From positions 1-64,000 of the forward strand of contig JAXDNJ010000066.1 in assembly GCA_034669505.1 (NCBI GenBank): a stretch of DNA of 64,000 nucleotides, written 5' to 3'. The notes beneath the pieces are model-generated. The model worked only from the letters and a program-made list of their open reading frames with translations. It had not been told where the DNA came from and made no database searches. Shown here piece by piece: positions 16,596 through 25,049 of this stretch (position 1 is the stretch's first letter; each line of letters starts with the position of its first letter). The DNA is from JAFASC01 sp034669505 (GTDB taxonomy: Bacteria; Pseudomonadota; Alphaproteobacteria; Rhizobiales; Beijerinckiaceae). The translations under genes were made by a program, and so were the position numbers.

Positions 16596-17392
16596 CGAAG
16601 ACCGACACGCTGCCGCGCTACGAGGTCGAGGCGCAGAATCTGTCCCGTCAATCGGAGAACAGGATTCACGATGACCAAGTCGCGCGGCAATTCGGCTTCA
16701 GCGGGGGGCTTGTTCCCGGTGTCGAAGTTTATGCCTATGCCTGTCATGTGCCGGTCGAGATCTGGGGACGCGAATGGCTGGAACGCGGCTCCATCGAATG
16801 CCGCTTCGCCAAACCGGTTTACGACGGCCACGCAGTGACGGTGAGCGCGAAACCTGAAGGCGATGCGTTTGCCATTCGTGTCGAGAGCAACGGCGTTCTC
16901 TGTGCGAATGCGACCGCCGCGCGGATCGAGCAAGTATCGGCACCGGCGCTCGCATCATATCCGATCCGGCCACTACCGGTGGAGCGCCCGCCTGCCGACG
17001 AGGTGTCTCTCGCACCCGGGCTGTTGCTCCGAACGGCTGAGCGCGACATGACGCCGGAGGATGCCGATTGGTATCTCGACGGCGTGCGCGAGACCGATCC
17101 GGTTTATCGCGCCGAACGCATCGTCCATCCCGGCCGAATTCTACGGCTGTGCAACACGGCATTGATGGACAATGTCGTGCTCGGCCCGTGGATTCACGTC
17201 GGCAGCAAAGTGCAGAATGTGTCGGCCGCGCGAATTGGCGACACGCTGTCCGTCAGGGCGCGTGTGGCTGCCAATTACGAGAAGAAGGGCCACCGCTTCG
17301 TCGATTTGGACGCGCTGGTGATCGCAAACGATGATCGCGCCGTCGCGCATGTCCTGCACACCGCGATCTACCGGTTGCGCCCGCCCGATTAA
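16592..17392 (+). CDS. MaoC-like acyl dehydratase (hot-dog fold)
   Basis: About 266 residues with a MaoC/hot-dog-like region (NRIHDDQVARQFGFSGGLVPG, a typical IHxDxxxAxxxGFxGxxVPG block with the hydratase Asp and His). A second half contains GPWIHVGSKVQN and RIGDTLSVRARV, reminiscent of a double hot-dog. Such proteins hydrate enoyl-CoA-type thioesters. The ATG overlaps the flippase stop (ATGA) and the ribosome site GGAGGAGAG lies within the flippase end, so translation is coupled. The gene also overlaps livF at its 3' end by four bases on the opposite strand. A link to glycan acylation is speculative. Confidence 0.82.
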   Translation: MTKTDTLPRYEVEAQNLSRQSENRIHDDQVARQFGFSGGLVPGVEVYAYACHVPVEIWGREWLERGSIECRFAKPVYDGHAVTVSAKPEGDAFAIRVESNGVLCANATAARIEQVSAPALASYPIRPLPVERPPADEVSLAPGLLLRTAERDMTPEDADWYLDGVRETDPVYRAERIVHPGRILRLCNTALMDNVVLGPWIHVGSKVQNVSAARIGDTLSVRARVAANYEKKGHRFVDLDALVIANDDRAVAHVLHTAIYRLRPPD

Positions 17393-18126
17393 ACCGCGGC
17401 GGCTTCCGGCTCCCAATTCTCTGCGCTCGCGCCGGCGAGCGCACGGACCCGGTCTTCATCCTTGGCGAATTCGGCGGCGATGCCGGAATAAACGACCTTC
17501 CCGTCATCGAGCACATAAGCGCGGTCGGCGATTTCGACCGCCGCACGCACGTTCTGTTCAACGAGGAGAACCGAAATTCCCTGCTGGCGCGCCGCGGCCA
17601 CCACTCTAAACACCTCCTGCACGATCAAAGGCGCAAGCCCTTGCGACGGCTCATCGAGGAGAAGCAGTTTCGGATTCAATAAGAGGGCGCGGGCGATCGC
17701 CAGCATCTCCTGTTCCCCGCCGGAAAGCTGCCTGCCTTTATTCCCCTTGCGCTGCGCGAGCCGCGGGAAGAGTTCGTAGATGCGGGCGATCGTCCATGGG
17801 CCTTTGCGCTCGAGCGGCACTTTCAGATTCTCTTCGACGCTGAGATTTGAAAAAATTCGCCGTCCCTCAGGCACATAGCCGACGCCGAGCGCCGCGATGC
17901 GATAGGGTTGCCAGTCTGTCGTTGCATGGCCGAAAATGCGCACCGCGCCCTCGCGCGCATGTGTAAGTCCCATCACGCTGCGCAGCGTCGTCGTCTTGCC
18001 GGCGCCATTGCGGCCAAGCAGCGTGACGATCTCGCCTTCCTGCACGTCCAAGCTGACGCCGTGCAGGATATGGCTCTTGCCGTAAAAAGTGTGGAGGCCC
18101 TCGGCCTGTAGCGCCAATTCGCTCAT
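17389..18126 (-). CDS. livF: Branched-chain amino-acid ABC transporter ATPase LivF
   Basis: A 245-residue ATPase with Walker A LLGRNGAGKTTTLR, signature LSGGEQEM, Walker B LLLLDEPSQGLAPL and the H-loop region VLLVEQNVRAA, all diagnostic for LivF of the HAAT family. It ends the operon livK-livH-livM-livG-livF, overlapping livG by four bases. The complex imports leucine, isoleucine, valine or related amides; the actual substrate cannot be told from sequence, since HAAT systems often carry other substrates such as urea or aromatic acids. Confidence 0.93.
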   Translation of the reverse strand: MSELALQAEGLHTFYGKSHILHGVSLDVQEGEIVTLLGRNGAGKTTTLRSVMGLTHAREGAVRIFGHATTDWQPYRIAALGVGYVPEGRRIFSNLSVEENLKVPLERKGPWTIARIYELFPRLAQRKGNKGRQLSGGEQEMLAIARALLLNPKLLLLDEPSQGLAPLIVQEVFRVVAAARQQGISVLLVEQNVRAAVEIADRAYVLDDGKVVYSGIAAEFAKDEDRVRALAGASAENWEPEAAAV

Positions 18127-18878
18127 GCTGCGGCCGCCGTTCCGAGATAAGCGGCCTGAACCGCCTCATTGGCGCCGATCTCACGCGGCGTTCCTTCGGC
18201 GAGCGGCTCGCCTTCCGCCAGGACCATGATGCGATCGGCGAGATGAAAGACGACACGCATATCATGCTCGATCAGAACGATCGTGAGCTTCTGGTCGCGG
18301 TGCAACTTCCGAATAAGCTGGGTGATGTCGTAGGTCTCCTGATCGCCCATGCCGGCCGTCGGCTCATCGAGCAGCAGCAGACGGGGTTTTAAAGCGAGCG
18401 ACATCATGATTTCCGTTGCGCGCTGGTCGCCATGCGCGAGTTCGCCAACGAGCCGGTCGGCTTTGTCGGCAAGACCACCCATGTCCATGAGTTCAACGAT
18501 GCGGGCGCGGATCTCGCCGTCGGCGTCGCGCGACAGCCACGGGTTCAGGCGATTGCCGCCGGCGACCTCAACCGCGATGCGCAGGTTTTCGCGTACGGGA
18601 AGTTCGGGGAATACCTCGGTGATCTGGAAAGTGCGTGCCATGCCGCGCCACACGCGCCGTGCCGGCCTGAGCGCCGTGATGTCTTCGCCGTCAAACGTAA
18701 TGCGGCCGGAACTCGGCGTCAGAAATCCGCTGATCAGATTGAAGAACGTGGTCTTGCCGGCGCCGTTCGGGCCGATGATGGCGCGCAACTCGCCCGCCTC
18801 GACGTTCATGGACACGTTATTGACGGCGACGAGACTGCCGAAATGTTTGGAGACGTTTTCGACGCGAAGCAGGCTCAT
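18123..18878 (-). CDS. livG: Branched-chain amino-acid ABC transporter ATPase LivG
   Basis: A 251-residue ATPase with Walker A IIGPNGAGKTTFFNLI, Walker B RLLLLDEPTAGMGDQE and the ABC signature position GELAHGDQRATEI. The LivG-specific C-terminal end is rich in GTPREIGANEAVQAAYLG. It partners LivF in the cytoplasmic motor. It overlaps livM by four bases upstream and livF by four bases downstream, so the operon is tightly packed and translationally coupled. Confidence 0.94.
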   Translation of the reverse strand: MSLLRVENVSKHFGSLVAVNNVSMNVEAGELRAIIGPNGAGKTTFFNLISGFLTPSSGRITFDGEDITALRPARRVWRGMARTFQITEVFPELPVRENLRIAVEVAGGNRLNPWLSRDADGEIRARIVELMDMGGLADKADRLVGELAHGDQRATEIMMSLALKPRLLLLDEPTAGMGDQETYDITQLIRKLHRDQKLTIVLIEHDMRVVFHLADRIMVLAEGEPLAEGTPREIGANEAVQAAYLGTAAAA

Positions 18879-19831
18879 GCCGCGGCCCTCCGGCGGATGA
18901 TGCCAAGCACGCCACGTGGGAAGAACAGCACGACGAGGACAAAAAACAGGCCGACGAAGGACATCCAGTTTTGCGTCTGACTCGAGAGATAGTCCTGCAA
19001 CACCACGAAGATCGCTGCGCCCAAGAGCGGTCCCCAGAAGGAGCGCATACCGCCGAGCACCGCCATGATCACGAAGTCACCCGATTGACTCCAATAGAGC
19101 GCGCGGGGATCCACGAAATTGTTGAGAAGCGCATAGAGCGCACCCGCCAGGCTGACGAAGCAGCAGGAAATCACCCACGAAATCCAGATGTGCTGGTCGA
19201 CGGGGATACCGAGAAAACGCGCGCGCCGCTCGTTCTCGCGGATCGCGAGCAGCGTGCGCCCGAACGGCGAGCGCAAGAGCCAAGCCATGCAGCCGGTCGC
19301 GACCGCGAAAAGCACGAGCACGAGATAGTAGAAGGCGACGGAACTTTTCAGAATGTCGATCTGGCCAAAGACGAAATCGAGCGGTAGACGCTGCCAGCCG
19401 GTCAGGCCATCGTCGCCGCCGGTCACTGTGTTCCAGCGAAACGCGATGAAGTAGAAGGTCTGGCCGAAGGCGATCGTCACCATGGCGAAATAGACGCCGC
19501 GCAGACGGATGATCATCGGGCCGATGATCGCGGCGGCGATCGTTCCAACCAATGTGCCGACGATGATGCTGAGGCTCGTGCTTGGAACGAGATATTTCAG
19601 CGTCATGCCGGCGCCGTACGCGCCGAGGCCGAAATAGGCGGCATGGCCGAAGGACAAAACGCCGGTATAGCCGAGCAGGAAATTGAGCGACATCGCTGCG
19701 AGCCCGAGCACGACGACGCGGGCGCCGAGTTCGGTATAGCCGCCGATCGCCGGCAGCCAATACGGCATGGCAAGAAGCAGCAGCCAAACGATTGCTGTTG
19801 ACGCGCCTTTTTTCAGATCATCACCGCGCAT
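18875..19831 (-). CDS. livM: Branched-chain amino-acid ABC transporter permease LivM
   Basis: A 318-residue polytopic membrane protein with about eight to ten helices. GLAAMSLNFLLGYTGVLSFGHAAYFGLGAYGA and SRTLLAIRENERRARFLGIP-type segments (here FGRTLLAIRENERRARFLGI) are the LivM permease hallmarks and include the cytoplasmic EAA-like coupling loop. It forms the channel with LivH. Stop and start overlap livG by four bases, and its start overlaps the livH stop by one base. Confidence 0.93.
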   Translation of the reverse strand: MRGDDLKKGASTAIVWLLLLAMPYWLPAIGGYTELGARVVVLGLAAMSLNFLLGYTGVLSFGHAAYFGLGAYGAGMTLKYLVPSTSLSIIVGTLVGTIAAAIIGPMIIRLRGVYFAMVTIAFGQTFYFIAFRWNTVTGGDDGLTGWQRLPLDFVFGQIDILKSSVAFYYLVLVLFAVATGCMAWLLRSPFGRTLLAIRENERRARFLGIPVDQHIWISWVISCCFVSLAGALYALLNNFVDPRALYWSQSGDFVIMAVLGGMRSFWGPLLGAAIFVVLQDYLSSQTQNWMSFVGLFFVLVVLFFPRGVLGIIRRRAAA

Positions 19832-20697
19832 CAGAAGCGGCCCTCCTCGCCGAGCAGACCGCGGGGACGAACCAACAGCACGGCGGCCATCATCACGTAC
19901 ATCACGGCTTCGGTCGCGGATGGAAAGAACACAGTCGTCACGCCCGATGCGACGCCGATCAGCAGTCCTCCGAGTAAAGTGCCGGGTAGACTGCCGAGCC
20001 CGCCGACAATGATGGCGACAAAGCTCGGCATGATCAGCGATGCGCCGATGGTCGGCTGCAATCCGAGCTGGCCGACCGCCAGCACGCCGGCGAGCCCGGC
20101 GAGATAAACACCAAGCCCGAAATTAAGATTGCGAAGGATTCGGACGTTGACGCCGAGCACGGACACGGTTTCGAGGTCCAGCGTGCCGGCGCGGATGCGA
20201 ATACCGAGTCGCGTATAGGTCAGGATCACGAACAATCCGATGACGGCGATCGCGACCATCAGCACCATGAAGAGGCGATAGCCGGTCAGGAAGAAATAGT
20301 CGTTGCTGAGCGGCGTCACGAGCCAGCCGGGGACCTGGAACGGCAGGCTCTGCGCGCCCCAGAGGTAGCGGGTGCCGTCCTCGAAGATGAACGCGAGCCC
20401 GAATGTCAGCAGCAGGCTGTAGAGGGGGTCGCGGCCATAGACGCGGCGGATCAACACGCGCTCGACGAGGAGGCCGAGGATCGCCGTGAGAAACGGCGCC
20501 AGGATCAGCGCGCCCCAGAAGCCTACATAAGAAATCAGCGTAAAGGCGAGATAGCCGCCAAGGGCGAGGAAGCCGCCATGCGCGAAATTGATCACGCCGG
20601 AGAGATTGAGGATGAGCGACAGACCAAGCGCCATCAACGCGTAGAACGCGCCGACGATCAGGCCGTTGAAGATATTGAAGAGAACGAGCTGGGTCAT
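19831..20697 (-). CDS. livH: Branched-chain amino-acid ABC transporter permease LivH
   Basis: A 288-residue membrane protein with about eight helices. Family segments include LIVGAFYALMALGLSLILNLSGVINFAHG and GLGSLPGTLLGGLLIGV. LivH and LivM make the membrane channel. The ATG at 20697 lies two bases after the stop of a possible 42-codon ORF described separately, and the only ribosome-site candidate is a weak stretch upstream, so coupling to that small ORF is possible. Confidence 0.93.
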   Translation of the reverse strand: MTQLVLFNIFNGLIVGAFYALMALGLSLILNLSGVINFAHGGFLALGGYLAFTLISYVGFWGALILAPFLTAILGLLVERVLIRRVYGRDPLYSLLLTFGLAFIFEDGTRYLWGAQSLPFQVPGWLVTPLSNDYFFLTGYRLFMVLMVAIAVIGLFVILTYTRLGIRIRAGTLDLETVSVLGVNVRILRNLNFGLGVYLAGLAGVLAVGQLGLQPTIGASLIMPSFVAIIVGGLGSLPGTLLGGLLIGVASGVTTVFFPSATEAVMYVMMAAVLLVRPRGLLGEEGRF

Positions 20698-20698
20698 A

Positions 20699-20827
20699 TC
20701 AGAGGAAAGATTCCGGCCGTCCGATCATCGTGCCGCGACGCACCACACGCGAGAGCGCGGCCCGTCGCGGCACATCCGTTTGCTTGGTGTAGACGCTTTC
20801 GCCCAAATGAAATTCCCAGCGCCGCAC
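20699..20827 (-). CDS. Possible 42-residue small ORF between livK and livH
   Basis: From a GTG at 20827 the minus strand encodes a basic 42-residue peptide starting RRWEFHLGESVYTKQTDVP and ending MIGRPESFL, stopping at 20699 two bases before the livH ATG. Codon choice looks like the neighbours and the peptide has an ordinary residue mix, unlike the other reading frames of the gap. No clear ribosome site precedes it, and the frame stays open upstream into livK (RPEQSPGAGA). It could be a real small protein, a translation-coupling leader, or the remnant of a longer gene. Confidence 0.4.
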   Translation of the reverse strand: MRRWEFHLGESVYTKQTDVPRRAALSRVVRRGTMIGRPESFL

Positions 20828-20849
20828 TGCCCCGGCGCCGGGACTTTGC

Positions 20850-22109
20850 TCAGGCCGGCCAGGTCATCTTGCAGCCGGTATCTTCCAGAGTACCGGCCGC
20901 GTCGATGCCCTTGGCAACTTCGGTGACGTTGAAGAGGTCCTCGGGATCGCTGCCTTTCGACTGCGCATTGCCGACAAACAAGTTCGGAATGAGTTGGTTC
21001 TGCCCTTCGCGGAAGAAGGCGCCGTCCGGCATCAACGCGACTTCCGGCGGCAGTTTGAAGCCCTGCATGGCCTTGGCCATCTTCACGGCTTCGAGCGACT
21101 TTGCCTGCTGCGCCGCGAGCGCGCAGGCATGGATGGCGGCGAAGCCAAACCAGGTGCGCGCGGTCGGCACGTGCCCGCCGCTCTTCTTGCGGACGTCGGC
21201 GACGAACTCTGCGACATGTGGCACGTTCGGCTGGTTCCAGTACCATTCGAAGACCCAGGTACCGGTCCGCGCTTCCGGCGGCAGGCCGATCAACACTTCG
21301 AGTTCCTGCTGGGCGCCGGCAAGATGCAGCTTCTTGTCGAGGCCGAACTGAACCGCCTGCTTCAGCGCGTTCACTGCGTCGTCACCGGCTTGCAGGAAGA
21401 TGATGACGTCCGGGTTCGCCGACTGCGCCTTGATCAGATAGGAGGAATAATCGGTCGTGCCGAGCGGCGTCAGATCGCCGCCGACTTTCGTGCCGCCGAG
21501 TTTCGCCGCGGCCTTCTCGAGGCCCGCCTGCAGCGTGTGGCCGAACGCGTAATCGGGCGTAAGATAGTACCATTTCTTACCGGCATTCTTGATCAGCGAA
21601 CTTGCAACCGCATTGCCTTCCATTTGCGTCGTGTTGCAGATGCGGAAGACGTTCCAATGGCAATTGGTGCCGGTGATCGGGTCGGTATGTCCGCCGGGGC
21701 ACATGTGGAACACGCCCTTTTCGAAGGCGACGTTTGCCATCGCCGCGGCGAGCGCCGAGTTGATGTTGCCGATCAGAAAGTTCACTTGGTCCCGATCGAT
21801 CAGCTTGCGCGCCTTTTGCACGGCCGTGCCGGCATCGCCGCTGGTCGAATCTTCGACCAAGAGTTCGGCCTTGCGTCCGAGAATGCCGCCTTTGGCATTG
21901 ATCTGCTCGAGCGCCAGTTGCGCGCCGATCAACTCGTTCTTGCCGAGCGCTGCGTAAACGCCGGTCAGCGGGTTATCGAACCCGATCTTTACTTCGTCAG
22001 CCGCTCGCGCGGTAATGACGAAGGGCGAGGCGATTTGCGCGATCCCGACCAGACCCGCCGTCTTGAGAATGGTGCGGCGGTCGAGCGCCGAACGTACTTC
22101 GGATGTCAT
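20850..22109 (-). CDS. livK: Periplasmic amino-acid/amide binding protein LivK-type
   Basis: A 419-residue ABC substrate-binding protein. The signal sequence carries DRRTILKTAGLVGIAQIASP, a twin-arginine-like pattern ending near ARA, so export is clear. The mature part starts DEVKIGFDNPLTGVYAALG and contains the Peripla_BP_6 (LivJ/LivK) fold segments LVEDSTSGDAGTAVQKAR, NFLIGNINSALA and WYYLTPDYAFGHTL. It leads the liv operon, 152 bases before livH. Substrate could be branched-chain amino acids, amides or urea. Confidence 0.93.
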   Translation of the reverse strand: MTSEVRSALDRRTILKTAGLVGIAQIASPFVITARAADEVKIGFDNPLTGVYAALGKNELIGAQLALEQINAKGGILGRKAELLVEDSTSGDAGTAVQKARKLIDRDQVNFLIGNINSALAAAMANVAFEKGVFHMCPGGHTDPITGTNCHWNVFRICNTTQMEGNAVASSLIKNAGKKWYYLTPDYAFGHTLQAGLEKAAAKLGGTKVGGDLTPLGTTDYSSYLIKAQSANPDVIIFLQAGDDAVNALKQAVQFGLDKKLHLAGAQQELEVLIGLPPEARTGTWVFEWYWNQPNVPHVAEFVADVRKKSGGHVPTARTWFGFAAIHACALAAQQAKSLEAVKMAKAMQGFKLPPEVALMPDGAFFREGQNQLIPNLFVGNAQSKGSDPEDLFNVTEVAKGIDAAGTLEDTGCKMTWPA

Positions 22110-22192
22110 CTATGATCCTCCCAGCTTGTTCTTGTTGAGCGCCCGCGTACAAGCCGTTGCGGTCGCCAGCGCTTTAGCGCAGCCTGAGCGGT

Positions 22193-22222
22193 ATATTAGA
22201 TGCCAAGCCGCAAGGTAAGCAA
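22193..22222 (-). promoter_or_regulatory. Possible sigma-70 promoter of livK
   Basis: On the minus strand TTGCTT (22222-22217) and TAATAT (22198-22193) are 18 bases apart. This is the best promoter-like pair in the AT-rich part of the gap upstream of livK. Confidence 0.4.
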
Positions 22223-22281
22223 AGAAAAGCGCGGCCTACTTTCGGCTAATACGTGCTTTCTGGTTAAGAAACGAGCAGGCT

Positions 22282-22665
22282 TCAAGCCGCCGCGAGCAGC
22301 CGCTGCACTTCGTTGACAAGATCGCGCAGGTGGAAAGGCTTCGACAGGATTTTCGCCTGACGCGGGGCGTTGTTGTCCGGGTTGAGCGCGACCGCCGCAA
22401 AGCCGGTGATGAACATCACCTTGATGTCGGGGTCGAGTTCGGTCGCGCGGCGGGCAAGTTCGATCCCGTCCATCTCCGGCATGACGATGTCGGTCAGCAG
22501 GAGCTCGAACGGTTCCTCGCGCAGGCGGTTGTAGGCCGACAGCCCATTGTCAAAGGAGGCGACGTCGAAACCGGCATTCTGCAGCGCCTTCACGAGGAAG
22601 CGCCGCATATCGTTATCGTCCTCGGCGAGCAGGATCTTCGTGCCCGATTCGCTCGTCGTGCTCAT
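22282..22665 (-). CDS. cpdR: Single-domain response regulator CpdR
   Basis: A 127-residue receiver domain with no output domain. ILLAEDDNDMRRFLVKAL, LLLTDIVMPEMDGIELARRA (phosphorylated Asp at about residue 59), VMFITGFAAVALN and LSKPFHLRDLVNEVQRLL match alphaproteobacterial CpdR almost residue for residue. CpdR controls polar localisation and delivery of substrates to ClpXP in the cell cycle; phosphorylation by CckA-ChpT keeps it inactive. It is divergent from the N-formylglutamate amidohydrolase gene, separated by about 250 bases with no further gene. Confidence 0.92.
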   Translation of the reverse strand: MSTTSESGTKILLAEDDNDMRRFLVKALQNAGFDVASFDNGLSAYNRLREEPFELLLTDIVMPEMDGIELARRATELDPDIKVMFITGFAAVALNPDNNAPRQAKILSKPFHLRDLVNEVQRLLAAA

Positions 22666-22916
22666 GTCGCGTCGTCCCCTACTCCATAGGACCCAGGCTT
22701 GGTAAATTATTTGTGAAAAATGCCTCGGAATGCGGTTAACCGCACGGGGCCTCCGTGCCGCTGTGGCATTCGGACGCTCTTGGCCAGCAAGAATCCTACC
22801 GAGAAACCCTGGCGAATGGCGAAGCCTGTCCGCTACCCCGAGATCGCTCCATATCTAGCAAATGGACAGCCCGCGGTCAGGCTGGCAGATTGGGGCGGCG
22901 GCGATTTAGAGGGTTC

Positions 22917-23864
22917 ATGACACGCGAGGCTTCCGACAGAATTGTCGTCCCGTTCGGCGATGGCCACGATTCCCGCCCGGCGGAACCGGAACTTTCGCCA
23001 CCCTGCGCGGTCGAGGAGCCGGACGAGCTCCGCTCGGCGCTGGTCTTCTCTTCCCCGCATTCGGGAAATGTGTATCCCGCCCGATTCCTCGCTGCGGCAC
23101 GGCTCGACGCGATGACGTTGCGCCGCTCCGAGGATGCCTACGTCGAAGACCTTTTCGCCGGCGCCGCCGCAATCGGCGCGCCGCTTCTCAAGGCGCGATT
23201 TCCCCGTGCCTATCTCGACGTCAACCGCGAACCCTACGAACTCGACCCGCGCATGTTCGAGGGCAAGCTGCCCTCCTACGCCAATACGCGCTCGATGCGC
23301 GTCGCCGGCGGTCTTGGCACGATCGCCCGCATCGTCGGCGAATCGCAGGAAATCTATTCGCGCCGACTGCCCGTGCAGGACGCGCTGCAGCGGGTCGAGG
23401 GCCTGTATAAGCCGTATCACCGGATGCTGAGGCGGCTGATCCAACGGGCACTGCGGCAGTTCGGCCTCGCCGTGCTCGTCGATTGCCATTCGATGCCCTC
23501 GAATGGCGGCGCGGCCGCCTCCAAAGCGGATCGGATCAAGGCCGACTTCGTCGTTGGCGACCGTTACGGCACGAGCTGCGATCTCTCGCTCGTCGAGGTG
23601 ATCGAGACGGGTCTGCGCCGCCAGGGCTATGTCGTGCAGCGGAACAAGCCCTATGCCGGGGGCTTCATCACCGAACATTACGGCACGCCCGCCGCCCGCA
23701 CCCATGCGGTGCAGATCGAGATCAACCGCGCGCTTTATATGAACGAGACGACGCTCGCCAAGGCGCCCGCCTTCGACACCCTGGCGCATGACATCGGCGA
23801 GACGATCGCCGCTTTGGCGGACGCGGCTTCCTGCCTCGGCTCCTACCGCGCGGCGGCGGAGTGA
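22917..23864 (+). CDS. N-formylglutamate amidohydrolase family protein
   Basis: A 315-residue protein of the N-formylglutamate amidohydrolase (FGase/HutG-type) family. LVFSSPHSGNVYPARF near the start, the RAYLDVNREPYELDPRMF block, LVDCHSMPS and the C-terminal VQIEINRALYMNE are family hallmarks that include the probable metal ligands. The enzyme releases formate from N-formylglutamate in histidine breakdown, but members next to cpdR lack other hut genes and may act on other formyl or acyl amino acids. ATG 22917 is chosen; the frame is open 160 bases upstream without support. The aldo/keto reductase gene follows 31 bases later. Confidence 0.88.
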   Translation: MTREASDRIVVPFGDGHDSRPAEPELSPPCAVEEPDELRSALVFSSPHSGNVYPARFLAAARLDAMTLRRSEDAYVEDLFAGAAAIGAPLLKARFPRAYLDVNREPYELDPRMFEGKLPSYANTRSMRVAGGLGTIARIVGESQEIYSRRLPVQDALQRVEGLYKPYHRMLRRLIQRALRQFGLAVLVDCHSMPSNGGAAASKADRIKADFVVGDRYGTSCDLSLVEVIETGLRRQGYVVQRNKPYAGGFITEHYGTPAARTHAVQIEINRALYMNETTLAKAPAFDTLAHDIGETIAALADAASCLGSYRAAAE

Positions 23865-23895
23865 TCCGCGGCGCGAGAAAATAGCAGGATCGCTG

Positions 23896-24840
23896 ATGCA
23901 GAAACGACGGCTCGGGCGCTCGGATATCGAGGTCGCGCCCTTCTGTTTCGGGGGTAACGTCTTCGGCTGGACGGCGGACGAGAAGACCTCGTTTGCCCTG
24001 CTCGACGCCTTCGTTGCTCAGGGCTTCGATTTCATCGACACGGCGGACGCCTATTCGCGCTGGGTGCCGGGACATACGGGCGGGGAATCCGAGACGATCA
24101 TCGGCCGCTGGATGAAAGCGCGTGGCAACCGCGACAAGGTGATCATCGCCACGAAGGTAGGCGCCGACATGGGCAGCGGGCGCACCATGGCGCCTTCTTA
24201 CGTGCGCAAGGCCATCGAGGCTTCGCTGAAGCGGCTGCAGACCGACCGGATCGATCTTTACCAGACGCACTGGGATGACGAGAAAACGCCGCTCGAAGAG
24301 GTGCTGTCGACTTACGCCGATCTCATCAAAGCCGGAAAGGCGCGCGTCATCGGTGCCTCGAACTATTCCGCCGCCCGGCTTCGCGCGGCGCTCGAGATCA
24401 GCGCGCGCCAGGGGCTGCCGCGCTACGAAAGCCTGCAGCCGCAATACAATCTCATGGAGCGCAAGGAGTACGAAGCGGAACTCGGGGCCCTCTGCCGCAA
24501 GGAACAGATCGGAGTTATCCCCTATTATTCGCTGGCGAGCGGCTTCCTGACCGGGAAATACCGCTCCAAGGACGACGCCAAGAAGAGCGCCCGCGGGTCG
24601 GGCGCCACCAAATATCTCGATCAGCGAGGAGTGCGCGTCCTCGCCGCGCTCGATGAGATCGCCGCCGAGCGGAAGGCAAGTGTCGCGCAGGTCGCGCTCG
24701 CTTGGCTGCTCGCCAGGCCGGAGCTGACTGCGCCGATCGCCAGCGCGACGAACCTCGCCCAGCTCAACGAACTCCTCGGTGCGGTGCGCCTTGAGCTGAG
24801 CGCCGCCGATGTCGGCCGGCTCGATACGGCCAGCGCCTGA
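23896..24840 (+). CDS. Aldo/keto reductase
   Basis: A 314-residue (alpha/beta)8 barrel NADPH-dependent reductase. MQKRRLGRSDIEVAPFCFGGN is the usual start. The catalytic Asp and Tyr lie in FIDTADAYSRW and the Lys in VIIATKVGA. QTDRIDLYQTHWDDEKTP supplies the His. The AKR signature near VIGASNYSAARL is present. It resembles YajO/Tas-type enzymes that reduce aldehydes of unknown identity. It follows the FGase gene closely and probably shares its transcript. Confidence 0.9.
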   Translation: MQKRRLGRSDIEVAPFCFGGNVFGWTADEKTSFALLDAFVAQGFDFIDTADAYSRWVPGHTGGESETIIGRWMKARGNRDKVIIATKVGADMGSGRTMAPSYVRKAIEASLKRLQTDRIDLYQTHWDDEKTPLEEVLSTYADLIKAGKARVIGASNYSAARLRAALEISARQGLPRYESLQPQYNLMERKEYEAELGALCRKEQIGVIPYYSLASGFLTGKYRSKDDAKKSARGSGATKYLDQRGVRVLAALDEIAAERKASVAQVALAWLLARPELTAPIASATNLAQLNELLGAVRLELSAADVGRLDTASA

Positions 24841-24854
24841 CGTGCCCCGGACAA

Positions 24855-24938
24855 GAAAGAGGCCGCCCCCGTGAAGGAGCGGCCCAAGTCTAGGGAGGAA
24901 ACGCCCAAGGAGGGCATGCACGGCAGAAGCTGCCGCAC
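24855..24938 (-). ncRNA. suhB/mmgR (alpha-r8)-like small RNA
   Basis: On the minus strand the interval between the aldo/keto reductase and the suhB-like gene carries the 10-mer TTTCCTCCCT (24901-24892), which I recall as the nearly invariant loop of the suhB/mmgR RNA family. A hairpin CGGCAG-AAG-type stem (24921-24935) lies upstream of it. Downstream is a terminator: GGCCGC (24884-24879) and GCGGCC (24866-24861) flank a 12-base loop and precede TCTTTC. A CTTGCC-N18-CATATT promoter at 24974-24945 fits a transcript of about 84 bases. The family was first noted beside suhB, on the opposite strand as here. Confidence 0.7.
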
Positions 24939-24944
24939 CGCAAC

Positions 24945-24974
24945 AATATGCGCCCGCACCGCACAAAAGGCAAG
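24945..24974 (-). promoter_or_regulatory. Probable promoter of the suhB-like sRNA
   Basis: Minus-strand -35 CTTGCC at 24974-24969 and -10 CATATT at 24950-24945, 18 bases apart, would start transcription near 24938. Confidence 0.45.
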
Positions 24975-25049
24975 GGCCGCTGACCTATCTCGTTGCGACA
25001 TCCCGTCGCCATGTGACCGATCCAGCACAACCGGGCTCGGAGGGCCGCC

